A program made the translations under genes and the position numbers. From Elephas maximus indicus (taxonomy: Eukaryota; Chordata; Mammalia; Proboscidea; Elephantidae), in assembly GCF_024166365.1 (NCBI RefSeq), contig NC_064826.1:62079001-62143000 (forward strand): a DNA stretch of 64,000 nt. The letters run 5' to 3'. Shown in pieces: positions 28,101 through 35,352 of the stretch. The notes beneath the pieces were generated by a model. The model worked only from the letters and a program-made list of their open reading frames with translations, was not told the DNA's origin and did not search any database. Numbering within the stretch: position 1 is the stretch's first letter; every line of letters starts with the position of its first letter.

Positions 28101-31100
28101 ATACACTCATTTTCTTCACTACTACAACAATCCACTTTTGGGACTGAGCCCTGGAAAGCCCTTGGCCTGAGTGCGTTCATGTCAGAGATTAGCCTAAGGA
28201 CACTGAACTCTGCTAGCGGTCTTGTCATTCTCTCTCTAGTAGTTCCAAGCTAGAATGTAGTCTAAGTAGGAACTCCGGACTCATTCTATATAGGTAGTAG
28301 AAATGAAACCAAGACTCAAACTACCTGAATACCTGGCCCACTGCAGCCCTCTGACTTGGTCTGTGCCCAGACACAGGCTTCTTTCTTTATCTACCCCCAC
28401 CCCTCCCTTTTATTTTGGTAGGAGCCAGCTAGTCTCTTATATGTGTGTGTGTATGTATACACACAGACACATATACACATACATATGTGTGTGTGTGTGT
28501 ATATACATATATATAGTTATTTTCCTTTGAAAAATACGATGCAGAATTTTTTAAACTGGAAGCTGTCTAAAATCACCTAGTCCAGGATCTTATTTACAGA
28601 TGAGGTAACTGAGGCAGGTAGAGGTCCCAATGCCATTGGTGATAGAGCTAGGACAGTAAGCCAGGTCTCCTGAGTCCTGGTCATGCTGGCTCTCTAGCAG
28701 GAGCTCAGGTTTTATCTTCTTGATGGTTTTAGGCCCTCCCTGCTTCCACTACTCTACCTTGTAGTCTCCAGGTTCCAGTTCCTCCTTCCTTATCTTTCAT
28801 TTCAAGATAAGTGCTAGGAGATGCATTGTTGAAAAAGACGTGATGCTTGCTTACATTCTAGCCGGGAACACCCCCCACAGGCACATAACTTAGAAGACAA
28901 TAAATGGGAGTCCCAGGAGTTGGCCAGTAATTTTGATGAGAGGAATTTGGAAAGGATCCATCAAAGCAGCTCGGTGTAGAAGTTGCCCTTGAGGACTTTT
29001 TCACTCTACTACCCTGTGTCCTTGTCCTCTAAATATACGCATTGTATTTTGACCCTCCTAAAACTAACTGGGCCTTGAAACTGATTGATATTAAGAAAAC
29101 AAAACTAGTACTCCAAAAAGCTCCTGGGGTCAGGGTGGGACAGCACCATTGGCTGGTGGCACCACCACCCTTGCTCCACTGGAACCCACTGGCATTCACC
29201 CCTGCTCACACAGCCTCATCCCTCCTCCAGCTTTCCCTGCATTGGCTCACTTTTATCAAATTAAGGATCTTTTCTTTCTCTTTCTACCTCATCTGCCTCT
29301 TACTCTCTATTCTTTTCATTATTTCTCTCCCTTCTTTGTCCATCCACTTTTCTCCTCTCTACTTTTGCTCTTTTTCTCCTGTGCCCAAATCCTGATGCTA
29401 ACAACACAAGAGACCTCTGGTGCCACTTGAGGAGGGGAACCTGAAGCGCTGTGCCAGTGGATTTTGCCATAAGCGAGGGGCATTTGCATAGTTTTGGGTT
29501 AGACGGTCATGTAATTATACTGAAATCTATGTTCATATATAAATGTATGGCTTGGTTTTTGTGGGAAATGTATATCATCTTTATATTGTAGATGTTTTGT
29601 GAAATTTCATCTTGGGATCTTTTTTAGAATGAAATTTTTGGTTCGGCGATGGCATCGAGTCACAGGTTCTGGCTCTATCAACATTAACAGGGATGGCTTT
29701 GGACTGAATCCAGGTGAAGTCAAAATAGCATCTTTTTCCTACATTTGTGATTCTCTAAAATCTGCATGTGTAATACCTGTCCAGATAATATATTCTAGAA
29801 CCTGTGGTGTCCAAAGATAGAGCCCTTCCTTATAACTAACAATCTGGTGACTTACGCAGTTTGAAAGAGAATAATAATAGGAGATCTTTATGGTACACTC
29901 ACTCAGTACTAGGCCTATTCTCACTTTATAGAAGAGTAAACCGAGGCATGGGAAGCCTGTCATTTACCCCAGATTACCCAGTGGTGGCACTGAGATAGTG
30001 CCCTGGCAGACCAGCTCCAGAGCCCACATCCTTATGACTGCATTTAAGGCTTATTCAAAATAGGATTACTGTTAACACGTTATGTGGAGGAGTTACAGTT
30101 TGAAATTCTCAAGATTTAACAATACTTAGATAGGTTTCTGAGTTTACCAGTGGGCTGCTTAATAATGCTAACAGTTAAAGCCCCTTCTCTTCACACCTGC
30201 CTTAATTAGAAGTGACAACAAAATGAACATTAGGGCTTGACCATTTCAGGCCTAAGGAAGAAGTCAGAGGCAGGGAGCACATAAAGACGCAGCGTAACTG
30301 CTGTGAATTGGTAGTAAACTGCCTGCACAGAGCCTACCAGTAGCTGAGCAGCAGAGAAAGGATAAACACACTCGGTGCCCTAAGCAGTTGGGCTTTTGAA
30401 ATATGCATCCTAACACTGCAGTATTAAATAACAGCTGAAATTTATACCACATTGAGTTCTGTGTTTTATTAAGAGAGAGCAAATTTTGATTTCAAGTTTT
30501 TTCAGACAAATGTAGTAGAGTGATAAAAGGGTTTGGTTACATTGGACTAGTATTTTTAATCCACACCATCTTTTTGCCTCAAATCACACACATCAGACAC
30601 CCTTCACCTCTCATCTAGTTATAATTAAACGGCCTTTTAAAAAGAAAAGATTCCAATAGTTTACTTTCTTTGAGGAGTGAAACCAAAAACCAAACCCATT
30701 GCTGTCATGTTGATTCCAACTCATAGCGACCCTATAGGACAGAGTAGAACTGCCCATAGGGTTTCCATAAGGAGTGGCTGGTGGATTCGAACTGCCTATG
30801 TTTTGATTAGCAGCTGAACGCTTAACCACCACATCACCAGGGCTGTGAGTAGTTCTAGGTTATTAGAAAGATTCATATTCAAAGGTAAACAAAATGATAC
30901 TCAAACACCAAATTTTTGGTTGTACTGTTGTTTCTCTCCTTCGCAAGAATAACTGAAACTCCCATTGCTGTCAAGTCAGTTTCGACTCATAGTAACCCCA
31001 GAGGACAGAGTAGAACTGCCCCACAGGGTTTCCAAGGCCGTAAACCTTTTCAGAAGCAGATTTATATTCTTTCTCCCACAAAGCAGCTGGTGGGTTGGAA

Positions 31101-33695
31101 CCACTGATTTTTCAGTTAGCCTGGCATTTAACTACTGCCACCACCAAGGCTTCTTAAGAATAATTGAAAATGACCATAATTAGAGATAAGTTAGTGTATA
31201 AAAACCAGTTGCTGTTGATTGTGATTCCTGGCGACCTCATATGTGTCAGAGTAGAACTGTGCTCCAAAGGGTTTTCAGTGGTCTTTTTTCATAGGTGCCT
31301 CTGGGTGGTCTCAAACCTCCAGCCTTTCAGTTAGCAGCCAAGTGTATTAACTGTTTGTACCACCCAGGGCCTGCTAGTTGAATATAAAGTATACAGAATA
31401 GTAGTCTTTTGTGCCCTTATCTGTTTTGTAGAAATTTTTCAAGGGCATGGTATTTTTTTTCTTTACAAGGTACATTTTGGATTACTTTAGGTGCTGAAAA
31501 GACTGATCCATTTTATCATTCTTCTGGTGGTCTGGAGCTATATGGAGAACCGAGACACACTACATATCGTGCAAGATCAGATCTGGACTATCCTAGGTCT
31601 CCTTTACCTTTTCAAAATAGGTAAGAATTTGATAAAACCTGCTTTGAGTAGTTAACTGTATTAATATTTAACAGAGAAAGATGATATCGTGAGGGCTTTG
31701 GCATCTCTGCACTGAGATAGCAAGACATAATTTTAGTTATATATAATTTATATAATCTAAGGCTCAGTTGGAAAGAGTTTTTTCATTTGTAACTGGTTTC
31801 CCAGGACATAGAAAATAGAGCTGACGGATTAGGTAGTCAATAAAGTATTATATGCTGTGGTTTGACAATGGAAAAAATATTAACTGAAAATGATAGTCTC
31901 TGGCCATTATGAAAAAAACTCTTTTCAGTCTGTATGACAAGACACATTCAACATCTGTTGAGGACCTCTGCAACAAGCACTGTACTGGGGCATTTTTAGG
32001 AATACTTAGTAGCCTCTTTGAATTATGTTTTTTCATTTAAACCTCTCAAACTCAAAAGCACAAGGGATATAAATTAGGCAGTGTATAAGGGGCTTGCCTT
32101 TCAGGGGTCATTGGTGGGGGTAGGTTGGTAACTTACTTGCATTGTTTTGGGCTAATGTGGTTTCACGTACACATTTTTAATCCCATAGGTACCCAGGCCT
32201 TCCAGCTGATTTAAATCCTGGTTCCCTAGCATGTTCTCAGCTTCAGAATTATGATCCTGACAGAGCCCTGACAGACTATATCACTCGGCTAGAGGCACTG
32301 CAAAGGCGACTGGGAACTGTACAGTCAGGTGCGTTCAGTTTAAACAGAGTGCTAGACCCAGAACTCTCCTTCCTCTTTTGGAAAATCCTTGACCCTCCTT
32401 GTTAGGATAATCAAATCTTCCAGTTTGATGCTTGAGTTACCAGGCTAGTCCAAGCTTAAACTCTGTGTTAACAGAGAAACTGATTGAGGAATTTAAGTAA
32501 TTTTAAGTCACAACATGATTTACCACCCTTGATTCCACTCCACCCCCCAAAAGGAATTCCTTACTGTCTTCACTCAGCAGGTTGATAAGATAAAATCCAC
32601 AATGGGTACCAATGTGAAAAGTACTCTGACGCTACCCTTTGTTATCGAGTAGCCATCAAGTCGATTCCAACTCACAGTGACCCTATCGGACAGAGTAGAA
32701 CTACTCCATAGGGTTTCCAAGGAGCAGCTGGTGGATTCAAACTGCTGACCTTTTGGTTAGCAGCCGAACGCTTAACCACTGCACCACCAGGGCTCCAGAA
32801 AGCTGTAAGGCATACAAATAAGGGGTGGGGAGATAAGGACAAGCAATTACTTTAAGCATTTAATACAGTCATCATCAATACTTCTACATGTGCTACTATG
32901 TATGATAAAAAAAACCCATCCCATTCAAAAGACTTTGTAAGATTGACCTTTTAATTTTCTCTTTGCTGCAACACACAAAAAATTAATACTTAATAGAGGT
33001 TGATCCCCTGGTATAGGAAAACCTCTGCCTCCCTTCAGTTCACTCAAAGACTTTGAATCATTTTAATGCTTTAATCATTTTAAAGCTCTAAGTCAGCTTT
33101 TATATTTTGTTTGTACTTTTATTAAAGACCTTCTTTTTTTCTACTCGTCAAACAAATTACGGGCTAATAATAGGTTGTTTTAAGTTAGTAGTTTATCTCT
33201 TCACTCAAGAAATGATTTGTTTAATCCAGCTAATTTATAGGAAACTTACTATCATGGTTGGCTTTCATTGGCTGGTTTGGTTTGGTTCGATTTATGGGGC
33301 TGGGGTTTTGTTTTGACCATCCAGATTTCAGAGGACCCAGATTTTGAAGGCCAGAAGATTTATCAAGAGGAAGGAGGTATATAGAACATTCATTCACCCT
33401 ACAGGGCACTTAAAGAAAATCTTAATGTTAGCGCCACTTACCTTACTATGGAGCCAGCCACAGTGACTTTTAAATATATATCCAAAGTATCCTCTAAAAA
33501 TCAGTATACGAAAGAATGAGACTTTTTAAGGGGGAAGAAAAGGTGTTTTTAAAATAGTAATAGTAATCTCCTGCCCTGAGTGAACTAGTCATAGTCAGCC
33601 TGGTGTGAGTAGCCATCTAATTTGAAATCATTTAAATACCCTGCTTTTCTTTCACAGGTTCAACTGCTCAGTTTCATGCTGGCATGAGAAGATAA
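3986..33695 (+). CDS. AKAP9: AKAP9 (AKAP450), 3' part of the gene: 22 coding exons ending at the stop codon
   Basis: A-kinase anchoring protein 9 is a giant scaffold of centrosome and Golgi that tethers PKA, phosphatases and gamma-tubulin-associated factors. The joined exons (3986-4138, 4488-4667, 5551-6627, 7110-7250, 7771-8256, 8617-8680, 8766-8887, 9481-9672, 10085-10273, 15002-15146, 18430-18649, 19458-19608, 20818-21486, 21707-21915, 22234-22339, 23884-24066, 25080-25280, 27499-27731, 29628-29713, 31491-31620, 32189-32328, 33658-33695) give about 1704 codons plus a stop with consistent phases. The human protein is about 3911 residues, so the window enters near residue 2208. Nearly all of it is heptad-rich coiled coil (E, K, Q, L). 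Two elements stand out: an amphipathic PKA-RII type helix in exon 5551-6627 and the C-terminal PACT domain in exons 27499-27731 and 29628-29713. All introns are GT-AG. Upstream exons and the promoter are outside the window. Confidence 0.97.
4488..4667 (+). CDS. AKAP9: AKAP9 exon: coiled coil
   Basis: 60 codons, phase 0, beginning [13 protein letters not shown] and ending ITTDNK. The acceptor is ATCCCTAG and the donor GTATAC. The heptad pattern continues from the previous exon. Confidence 0.95.
5056..5110 (+). repeat. AfroSINE tail fragment
   Basis: Only the 3' tail is left (AGGGTCACTACGAGTTGGAC ... GCAATCGGGTTTTC). Confidence 0.6.
5245..5402 (+). repeat. AfroSINE with target-site duplication
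   Basis: GGAAACCCTGGTGGCGTAG to GACTCGACGGCAGTGGG, flanked by matching TAGTATGTCTA copies at about 5234 and 5404. It lies about 150 bp upstream of the large AKAP9 exon. Confidence 0.93.
5551..6627 (+). CDS. AKAP9: AKAP9 large coiled-coil exon with a predicted PKA-RII binding helix
   Basis: 359 codons, phase 0 at both ends, starting [10 protein letters not shown]. The acceptor is AACTAATAG and the donor GTTAGT. Codons about 233-250 (6247-6300) read [18 protein letters not shown]. This is an amphipathic helix with the small/aliphatic spacing of RII-anchoring sequences, and by count it falls near human residue 2550, where an RII site is described for AKAP9. The last codons ([10 protein letters not shown]) look less conserved than the rest. 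An AfroSINE ends only about 150 bp upstream of this exon. Confidence 0.95.
7110..7250 (+). CDS. AKAP9: AKAP9 exon: coiled coil
   Basis: 47 codons, phase 0, [11 protein letters not shown] to LQEQLL. The acceptor is GCCATTCAG and the donor GTAAAA. Read-through into the intron gives V-K-stop at once, so a retained intron would truncate the protein. Confidence 0.95.
7572..7621. repeat. AT/TG/AG simple-sequence tract
   Basis: Mixed (AT)n, (TG)n and (AG)n dinucleotides, imperfect. Confidence 0.7.
7771..8256 (+). CDS. AKAP9: AKAP9 exon: coiled coil with a less-structured linker
   Basis: 162 codons, phase 0, [15 protein letters not shown] to CLRTKE. The acceptor is GTTTTAG and the donor GTATTT. The middle (about codons 45-90) is rich in S, T, N and P and is probably a break between coils. 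Coiled coil resumes at [13 protein letters not shown]. Confidence 0.95.
8617..8680 (+). CDS. AKAP9: AKAP9 small exon
   Basis: 64 bp, phase 0 to 1, encoding [21 protein letters not shown]. The acceptor is TAATTAG and the donor GTAAGT. Only an 85-bp intron separates it from the next exon. It is serine-rich and not coiled coil. Confidence 0.93.
8766..8887 (+). CDS. AKAP9: AKAP9 small exon
   Basis: 122 bp, completing a split Asp codon and reading [17 protein letters not shown] through FPKKIK. The acceptor is ATTTCAG and the donor GTACTA. It is an acidic, serine- and glycine-rich linker. Confidence 0.94.
9481..9672 (+). CDS. AKAP9: AKAP9 exon
   Basis: 64 codons, phase 0, [16 protein letters not shown] to LQREAK. 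The acceptor is GTTTCCAG and the donor GTACCC. It returns from the acidic linker to helical sequence. Confidence 0.95.
9801..9904 (-). repeat. AfroSINE 5'-half fragment
   Basis: Reverse orientation: TTTGAACTGCCAACTTTTCA ... CATAGAGCCACCAGGGCTCC. The tail half is missing. Confidence 0.85.
10085..10273 (+). CDS. AKAP9: AKAP9 exon
   Basis: 63 codons, phase 0, [19 protein letters not shown] to QRIQEQ. The acceptor is TTTGCTAG and the donor GTATTC. A 4.7-kb intron made mostly of LINE fragments follows. Confidence 0.95.
10405..11060 (+). repeat. Old L1 ORF2 fragment, split by a DNA transposon
   Basis: 10405-10630 and 10855-11060 resemble the L1 ORF2 region around [11 protein letters not shown] and SWFF and its continuation (CTTGGAAAAGGC; AAAAAGACCTATAACTAG). 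The 10675-10852 element sits between them, so it arrived later. Confidence 0.55.
10675..10852 (+). mobile_element. Small TA-type DNA transposon (family A), degraded copy
   Basis: Closely similar along its length to 41040-41224: GTGAAACCTGTGAGAGC, CCTTTGACAG, TGCAGTCTTATCACTTTTCT, GAAAATATT. The inverted ends are still recognisable but decayed. It has no coding capacity. Confidence 0.65.
11061..11544. other. AKAP9 intron sequence of unclear origin
   Basis: AT-rich, with no exon or clearly named repeat. The context between LINE fragments suggests diverged transposon DNA. Confidence 0.3.
11545..12060 (-). repeat. L1 3'-UTR remnant
   Basis: Afrotherian L1 3' UTR on the - strand: AAACAGCAAAACATACAGC, TTGTGCAGCCATTCTCACCC, GACTTCAGGGGATATTTTTG, TTCATCCAGCCTCCATGG. 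The poly-T tract at its left is the reversed A-tail. Confidence 0.6.
12236..12930 (+). repeat. L1 ORF2-end / 3' fragment
   Basis: Decayed copy of the L1 ORF2 C-terminal DNA: TGGTAAGGATGCAGAG, ACCATATGACCCAGCAATT, AGTGGAATACTATATA. The frame is destroyed. Confidence 0.65.
12975..14835 (-). repeat. L1 3' end (ORF2 C-terminus plus 3' UTR)
   Basis: Reverse-strand L1. The left part is 3' UTR (GTAGCCAGGTACCATCTAG, AAGCTTTTAAGACCCCAG). From about 14180 to the right it is the ORF2 end (CACTCAGCGTAATGTCC, TAGTATTCCATTGTGTG, GTGAGATGGCATCT). Open frames of 60-113 codons inside it are chance. Confidence 0.8.
15002..15146 (+). CDS. AKAP9: AKAP9 exon
   Basis: 145 bp, phase 0 to 1, [19 protein letters not shown] to DPSSQ. 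The acceptor is TTGTTACAG and the donor GTATGT. It is preceded by a long, transposon-filled intron. Confidence 0.95.
15467..15995 (-). repeat. L1 3'-UTR fragment
   Basis: Reverse of the same 3' UTR found at 54800-55500: TTTTATTGCACTTTAAGTG, AGAAGGTCTGGGGACCATG, CCATCTAGTTCTTCTGGTC. It is much less diverged than its neighbours. Confidence 0.8.
16237..16320 (+). repeat. AfroSINE 3' fragment
   Basis: ATACCCTATGGGGCAATTC to GATGGTATTTAACAACAAC. The 5' half is missing. Confidence 0.8.
16746..16938 (-). repeat. AfroSINE (long subtype), nested in an L1M fragment
   Basis: Reverse SINE including the middle segment (GAAGCAGACCACTACATCTT, CTCCTGTGGAG) and the ending CACCAAGGCTCC. Confidence 0.9.
17111..18429 (+). 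other. AKAP9: AKAP9 intron, no recognised content
   Basis: AT-rich unique-looking sequence. Two overlapping 60-70 codon open frames near 17600 on opposite strands look like chance. Confidence 0.4.
18430..18649 (+). CDS. AKAP9: AKAP9 exon: coiled coil
   Basis: 220 bp, completing a split Glu and reading [17 protein letters not shown] to LEAF plus two bases. The acceptor is TTCATTTAG and the donor GTGTGC, a weaker donor than most in this gene. Confidence 0.95.
19458..19608 (+). CDS. AKAP9: AKAP9 exon: coiled coil
   Basis: 151 bp, completing a split Arg and reading [17 protein letters not shown] to DKEELE. The acceptor is TAATTTAG and the donor GTACTG. Confidence 0.95.
20640..20688 (+). repeat. 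AfroSINE tail fragment
   Basis: GGTTGGAATCGACTCAACGA then CAACGGGTTTGG, the terminal part only. Confidence 0.6.
20818..21486 (+). CDS. AKAP9: AKAP9 large coiled-coil exon
   Basis: 223 codons, phase 0, [17 protein letters not shown] to ILYHNLNE. The acceptor is TTCTACAAG and the donor GTACAT. It is a very regular E/K/Q/L heptad region with one proline-containing hinge ([12 protein letters not shown]). Confidence 0.96.
21707..21915 (+). CDS. AKAP9: AKAP9 exon
   Basis: 209 bp, phase 0 to 2, [19 protein letters not shown] to HLVQKASN. The acceptor is ATTGCCAG and the donor GTAAGT. It includes a glycine-rich break ([12 protein letters not shown]). Confidence 0.95.
22234..22339 (+). CDS. AKAP9: AKAP9 exon
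   Basis: 106 bp, completing a split Arg and reading [19 protein letters not shown] to QPVEE. The acceptor is TTCTTTAAG and the donor GTAGGA. Confidence 0.95.
22980..23105 (+). repeat. Ancient mammal-wide repeat (L2/MIR class)
   Basis: TTGAGTATCTACTATGTGCC ... TTCTGGGGATATAGTGAAC ... GGAGCTTACATTCTAGTG, a phrase common in ancient mammalian repeats. The exact family is unassigned. Confidence 0.5.
23225..23830 (-). repeat. Probable LINE2 remnant
   Basis: Contains CTGGACTATGGCAACAACC, CATGGCTCCCCATTGCCTAC and ACACATGCTGTTCC, in the order of a reversed L2 as I recall it. Confidence 0.5.
23884..24066 (+). CDS. AKAP9: AKAP9 exon
   Basis: 61 codons, phase 0, [18 protein letters not shown] to RQTGAGRDY. 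The acceptor is CTTTTCTAG and the donor GTATGT. The last residue is Tyr where I recall Asn in human. Confidence 0.95.
24225..24385 (-). repeat. Possible MIR relic
   Basis: Weak reversed MIR pattern (CTGTGTATCAGACTCTGGG ... TGAGAAAGCTGAACTGAAG). Confidence 0.35.
25080..25280 (+). CDS. AKAP9: AKAP9 exon
   Basis: 67 codons, phase 0, [19 protein letters not shown] to SEHATLK. The acceptor is TCTCTGCAG and the donor GTAGGA. This is the last coiled-coil exon before the PACT domain. Confidence 0.95.
25880..25982 (+). repeat. Possible L2/MIR-class 3' end
   Basis: GTGGGTGCTCAGTAAACACTT followed by AACAAATGAATTA resembles the ends of ancient L2-type repeats. Confidence 0.35.
26096..26490 (-). mobile_element. 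RTE/BovB-type LINE, 3' end of the reverse-transcriptase ORF plus tail
   Basis: On the - strand, 26434-26195 reads [19 protein letters not shown], then [19 protein letters not shown]. This is the C-terminal region of the RTE/BovB reverse-transcriptase protein. A frameshift follows, then a short tail (26136-26100) with GAGCCAGAACCGACTCGATGG. The 5' truncation and disrupted frame show it is dead. Members of this LINE clade are known in Afrotheria as well as ruminants and reptiles. Confidence 0.75.
26648..26762 (+). repeat. AfroSINE, 5'-truncated, long subtype
   Basis: Retains the middle segment GGGAGAAAGATGTGGTAGTC and tail TTGCTATGAGTCAAG. The tRNA-like part is missing. Confidence 0.85.
27499..27731 (+). 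CDS. AKAP9: AKAP9 exon: core of the PACT centrosome-targeting domain
   Basis: 233 bp, phase 0 to 2, [19 protein letters not shown] to VRVSIAIS. The PACT domain, shared with pericentrin, targets AKAP9 to the centriole wall and binds calmodulin. Visible signatures are [19 protein letters not shown], the cluster [16 protein letters not shown], and the basic [16 protein letters not shown] stretch completed by the next exon. The acceptor is TTAATCAG and the donor GTAAAA. Confidence 0.97.
28438..28516. repeat. TG/CA/TA microsatellite with internal symmetry
   Basis: (TG)n then ACACAC/ATACAC units then (TG)n and (TA)n. Partly self-complementary. Confidence 0.85.
28548..28690 (-). repeat. MIR relic
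   Basis: ATTTACAGATGAGGTAACTG ... AGAGCTAGGACAGTAAGCCA in reversed MIR order. Confidence 0.55.
28691..29627 (+). other. AKAP9: AKAP9 intron, no recognised content
   Basis: Includes a pyrimidine-rich stretch at about 29220-29390. Overlapping open frames of 93 and 117 codons there follow from base composition. Confidence 0.4.
29628..29713 (+). CDS. AKAP9: AKAP9 exon: end of the PACT domain
   Basis: 86 bp, completing a split Arg and reading [19 protein letters not shown] to GLNP plus one base. [11 protein letters not shown] is the strongly basic, aromatic tail of PACT. The acceptor is CTTTTTTAG and the donor GTGAAG. Confidence 0.96.
29870..30005 (-). repeat. MIR relic
   Basis: CACTTTATAGAAGAGTAAACC ... 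CCAGATTACCCAGTGGTGGC, reversed MIR core. Confidence 0.5.
30684..30845 (-). repeat. AfroSINE
   Basis: CAAAAACCAAACCCATTGC to ACATCACCAGGGCT, short subtype. First of three same-strand copies within 700 bp. Confidence 0.92.
30957..31153 (-). repeat. AfroSINE, long subtype
   Basis: CCCATTGCTGTCAAGTCAG to CACCACCAAGGCTTC, including the middle segment (TCAGAAGCAGATTTAT). Confidence 0.9.
31203..31372 (-). repeat. AfroSINE-like, diverged
   Basis: ACCAGTTGCTGTTGATTGTG ... AGCCTTTCAGTTAGCAGCC ... CACCCAGGGCC. More diverged than its neighbours; possibly an older or variant subfamily. Confidence 0.75.
31491..31620 (+). CDS. AKAP9: AKAP9 exon
   Basis: 130 bp, completing a split Gly and reading [19 protein letters not shown] to SPLPFQN. 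The acceptor is ATTACTTTAG and the donor GTAAGA. An AfroSINE ends about 119 bp upstream. Confidence 0.95.
32189..32328 (+). CDS. AKAP9: AKAP9 exon
   Basis: 140 bp, completing a split Arg and reading [19 protein letters not shown] to RRLGTVQS. The acceptor is TCCCATAG and the donor GTGCGT. Confidence 0.95.
32641..32796 (-). repeat. AfroSINE
   Basis: CATCAAGTCGATTCCAACTC to CTGCACCACCAGGGCTCC, short subtype, well preserved. Confidence 0.92.
32797..33657 (+). other. AKAP9: Last AKAP9 intron, no recognised content
   Basis: AT-rich; no exon or repeat recognised. Confidence 0.4.
33658..33695 (+). CDS. AKAP9: AKAP9 terminal coding exon with stop codon
   Basis: A split Gly codon followed by [11 protein letters not shown] and TAA at 33693-33695. 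The acceptor is CTTTCACAG. The C-terminus matches the known mammalian ending, so the protein is not truncated. Confidence 0.96.
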
Positions 33696-34206
33696 TCCTC
33701 TGAAAACATCACCAATCGGAGTGATTTTAAACAAATTCCCTTTTGTAAATCAGTGGTTCTTCTGCGTTTTTGTATTGTGAATATTCAATGGGACCAACAG
33801 GAACACAGCTTATGATTGTATGCAAATCACTTGCCAGCACATGAAAACAAACTGGAATTTGTATATATAAGCATTGTGTATGTATTCATGCACAATAATC
33901 ATTAAATTACCTGTATATTTGTGGAATGCTAATTTAAACTATTAAGTTATAAAACCTTGTGTATTTATCAAATGGGTGAAAAGATTAAACTTTTGTGCGT
34001 TATGATACTGCTGAATGTGTAGCTTGAGGTGTCCTGCACTTTTCTTAAAAGGCTACTGAAGTTACATGTTTCTGCCTAATATATTTGCTACTGGTGATGC
34101 AGACAGAAAATATCACTTGTAGAGACCTATTTTTGTATAATGGTAGAAGTTTTGAATTTTATGGGGTATTTTGTCAAGTACTGAAATAAAAATTACTTCA
34201 CCATTT
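33696..34206 (+). other. AKAP9: AKAP9 3' UTR
   Basis: AT-rich, repeat-free sequence runs from the stop to just past the AATAAA at 34185, which is consistent with a conserved short 3' UTR of about 0.5 kb. The 3' limit is inferred from signal spacing. A weaker ATTAAA at 33901 could give a shorter form. Confidence 0.8.
34185..34190 (+). terminator. AKAP9: AKAP9 polyadenylation signal AATAAA
   Basis: A canonical hexamer about 490 bp after the stop. Cleavage is expected near 34203-34212. Confidence 0.8.
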
Positions 34207-34452
34207 TAACCACTGTACATTTGAACCTTCATTTTCAACTGAGCCATAATTCTTGGTACATATCCTCTCAATTGCTTGTCTCGGGTATATGGGACTTATG
34301 GATTCAGAAAGAAAGCTGTCCTGATCTTAGAATTAGGTACTCTTGGGGTTTTTCTCCTCCTTTCATTGGGCAAAAAAGTTTTCCATGTTCCTTTGTATCA
34401 ACCTTACATCTACCTATAGTTTTTATAAAGCTATATAGTATTTTCATGATTA

Positions 34453-34667
34453 CCATATTTTTATGCAGATAACACGCACCTTCTGCGTTTGTTGGCCAGC
34501 CGCATCCTTGTCCCACGAGGCACCCTCACAAAAGCCTCCACGGCAGTCCCCTTCCATGTGTTACTGTAAAAAAACTTAGCATAGTGCACTTACAAAAATA
34601 CCTTGCAGGGGGAGGGCACAGCCAGCAAACAAAACAGAAGGTTTGCATTATTTGGATTAAAATATGG
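34453..34667 (+). mobile_element. Small TA-flanked DNA transposon (family B)
   Basis: CCATATTTTTATGCAGATAA at the left and, reversed, CCATATTTTAATCCAAATAA at the right form inverted termini flanked by TA on both sides. It is 215 bp with no coding capacity. The Tc1/mariner-type TA target is the basis for the class; no family name is assigned. Confidence 0.7.
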
Positions 34668-35305
34668 TAATACATATTTATTATGTCAGTGTTACTTGTG
34701 TTTCTCATGTCCAAAGATGTGTCCTTACTAAGCCATGGCCCACTAAGATGCAGAAATCATTTAATGTAAAGAACCTTAGATTTTCTTTTTTTAAAATAAT
34801 CTTAAATTTTATTACCTGTGGAGCAGCACAGTCAAGAAATATTCCTGCTGTCCAAACCAAATTTCAGATTGGGAAGCTCTCACAAGGATACTGTATTACA
34901 AATCTCAATATTATTCTTATCTAGAGTCCTCCCTAATAACATAGTAACTCATTAAAATAACAAGGACAATGTTTGATGCTTCTATCCAGAGGATTTTGTC
35001 TTGTCATTTGATGTTTTATGATTTATACCACCACAGTCAGGCCAGGATAGCAAGTTATGCATTCTTGGAGATTCCGAATTACCTAACTTTTTCATATTAG
35101 CAGCTAGATTCCAATCAGGGGAGATCTAAAAATAGCAGAGTTATCCTAAGCAATTAGCTGAAGGCTTGTGGATAAAGCCTTTTCTCAGCTAGCATGGCTA
35201 GCAAGGCTCCTTTGCTCTAGGAGAGAAGCGAGAAAGGAGCAGACAGACAAGTGAGCTGACCGATATGTGTTCATTGTTAGTCCTCCTCTTTTTAGGCCCC
35301 TAAGT

Positions 35306-35352
35306 AATCAACTTCATGGCAATGGGTTTGGTTTTTTTTTTTTTTTTTTTGC
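35306..35352 (+). repeat. AfroSINE tail fragment with T-rich end
   Basis: ATCAACTTCATGGCAATGGG followed by GGTTT and a T tract. Only the terminal 40-50 bp. Confidence 0.6.

Noticed and set aside
29042-29430. Overlapping 117- and 93-codon frames
   Set aside because: Pyrimidine-rich intron sequence gives L/S/F-rich chance frames; no similarity or splice signals.
29640-29680. Similarity of the AKAP9 coding sequence (GGCATCGAGTCACAGGTTCTGGCTC region) to the AfroSINE/RTE tail
   Set aside because: It encodes [11 protein letters not shown], conserved in AKAP9 well beyond Afrotheria, so the resemblance is chance.
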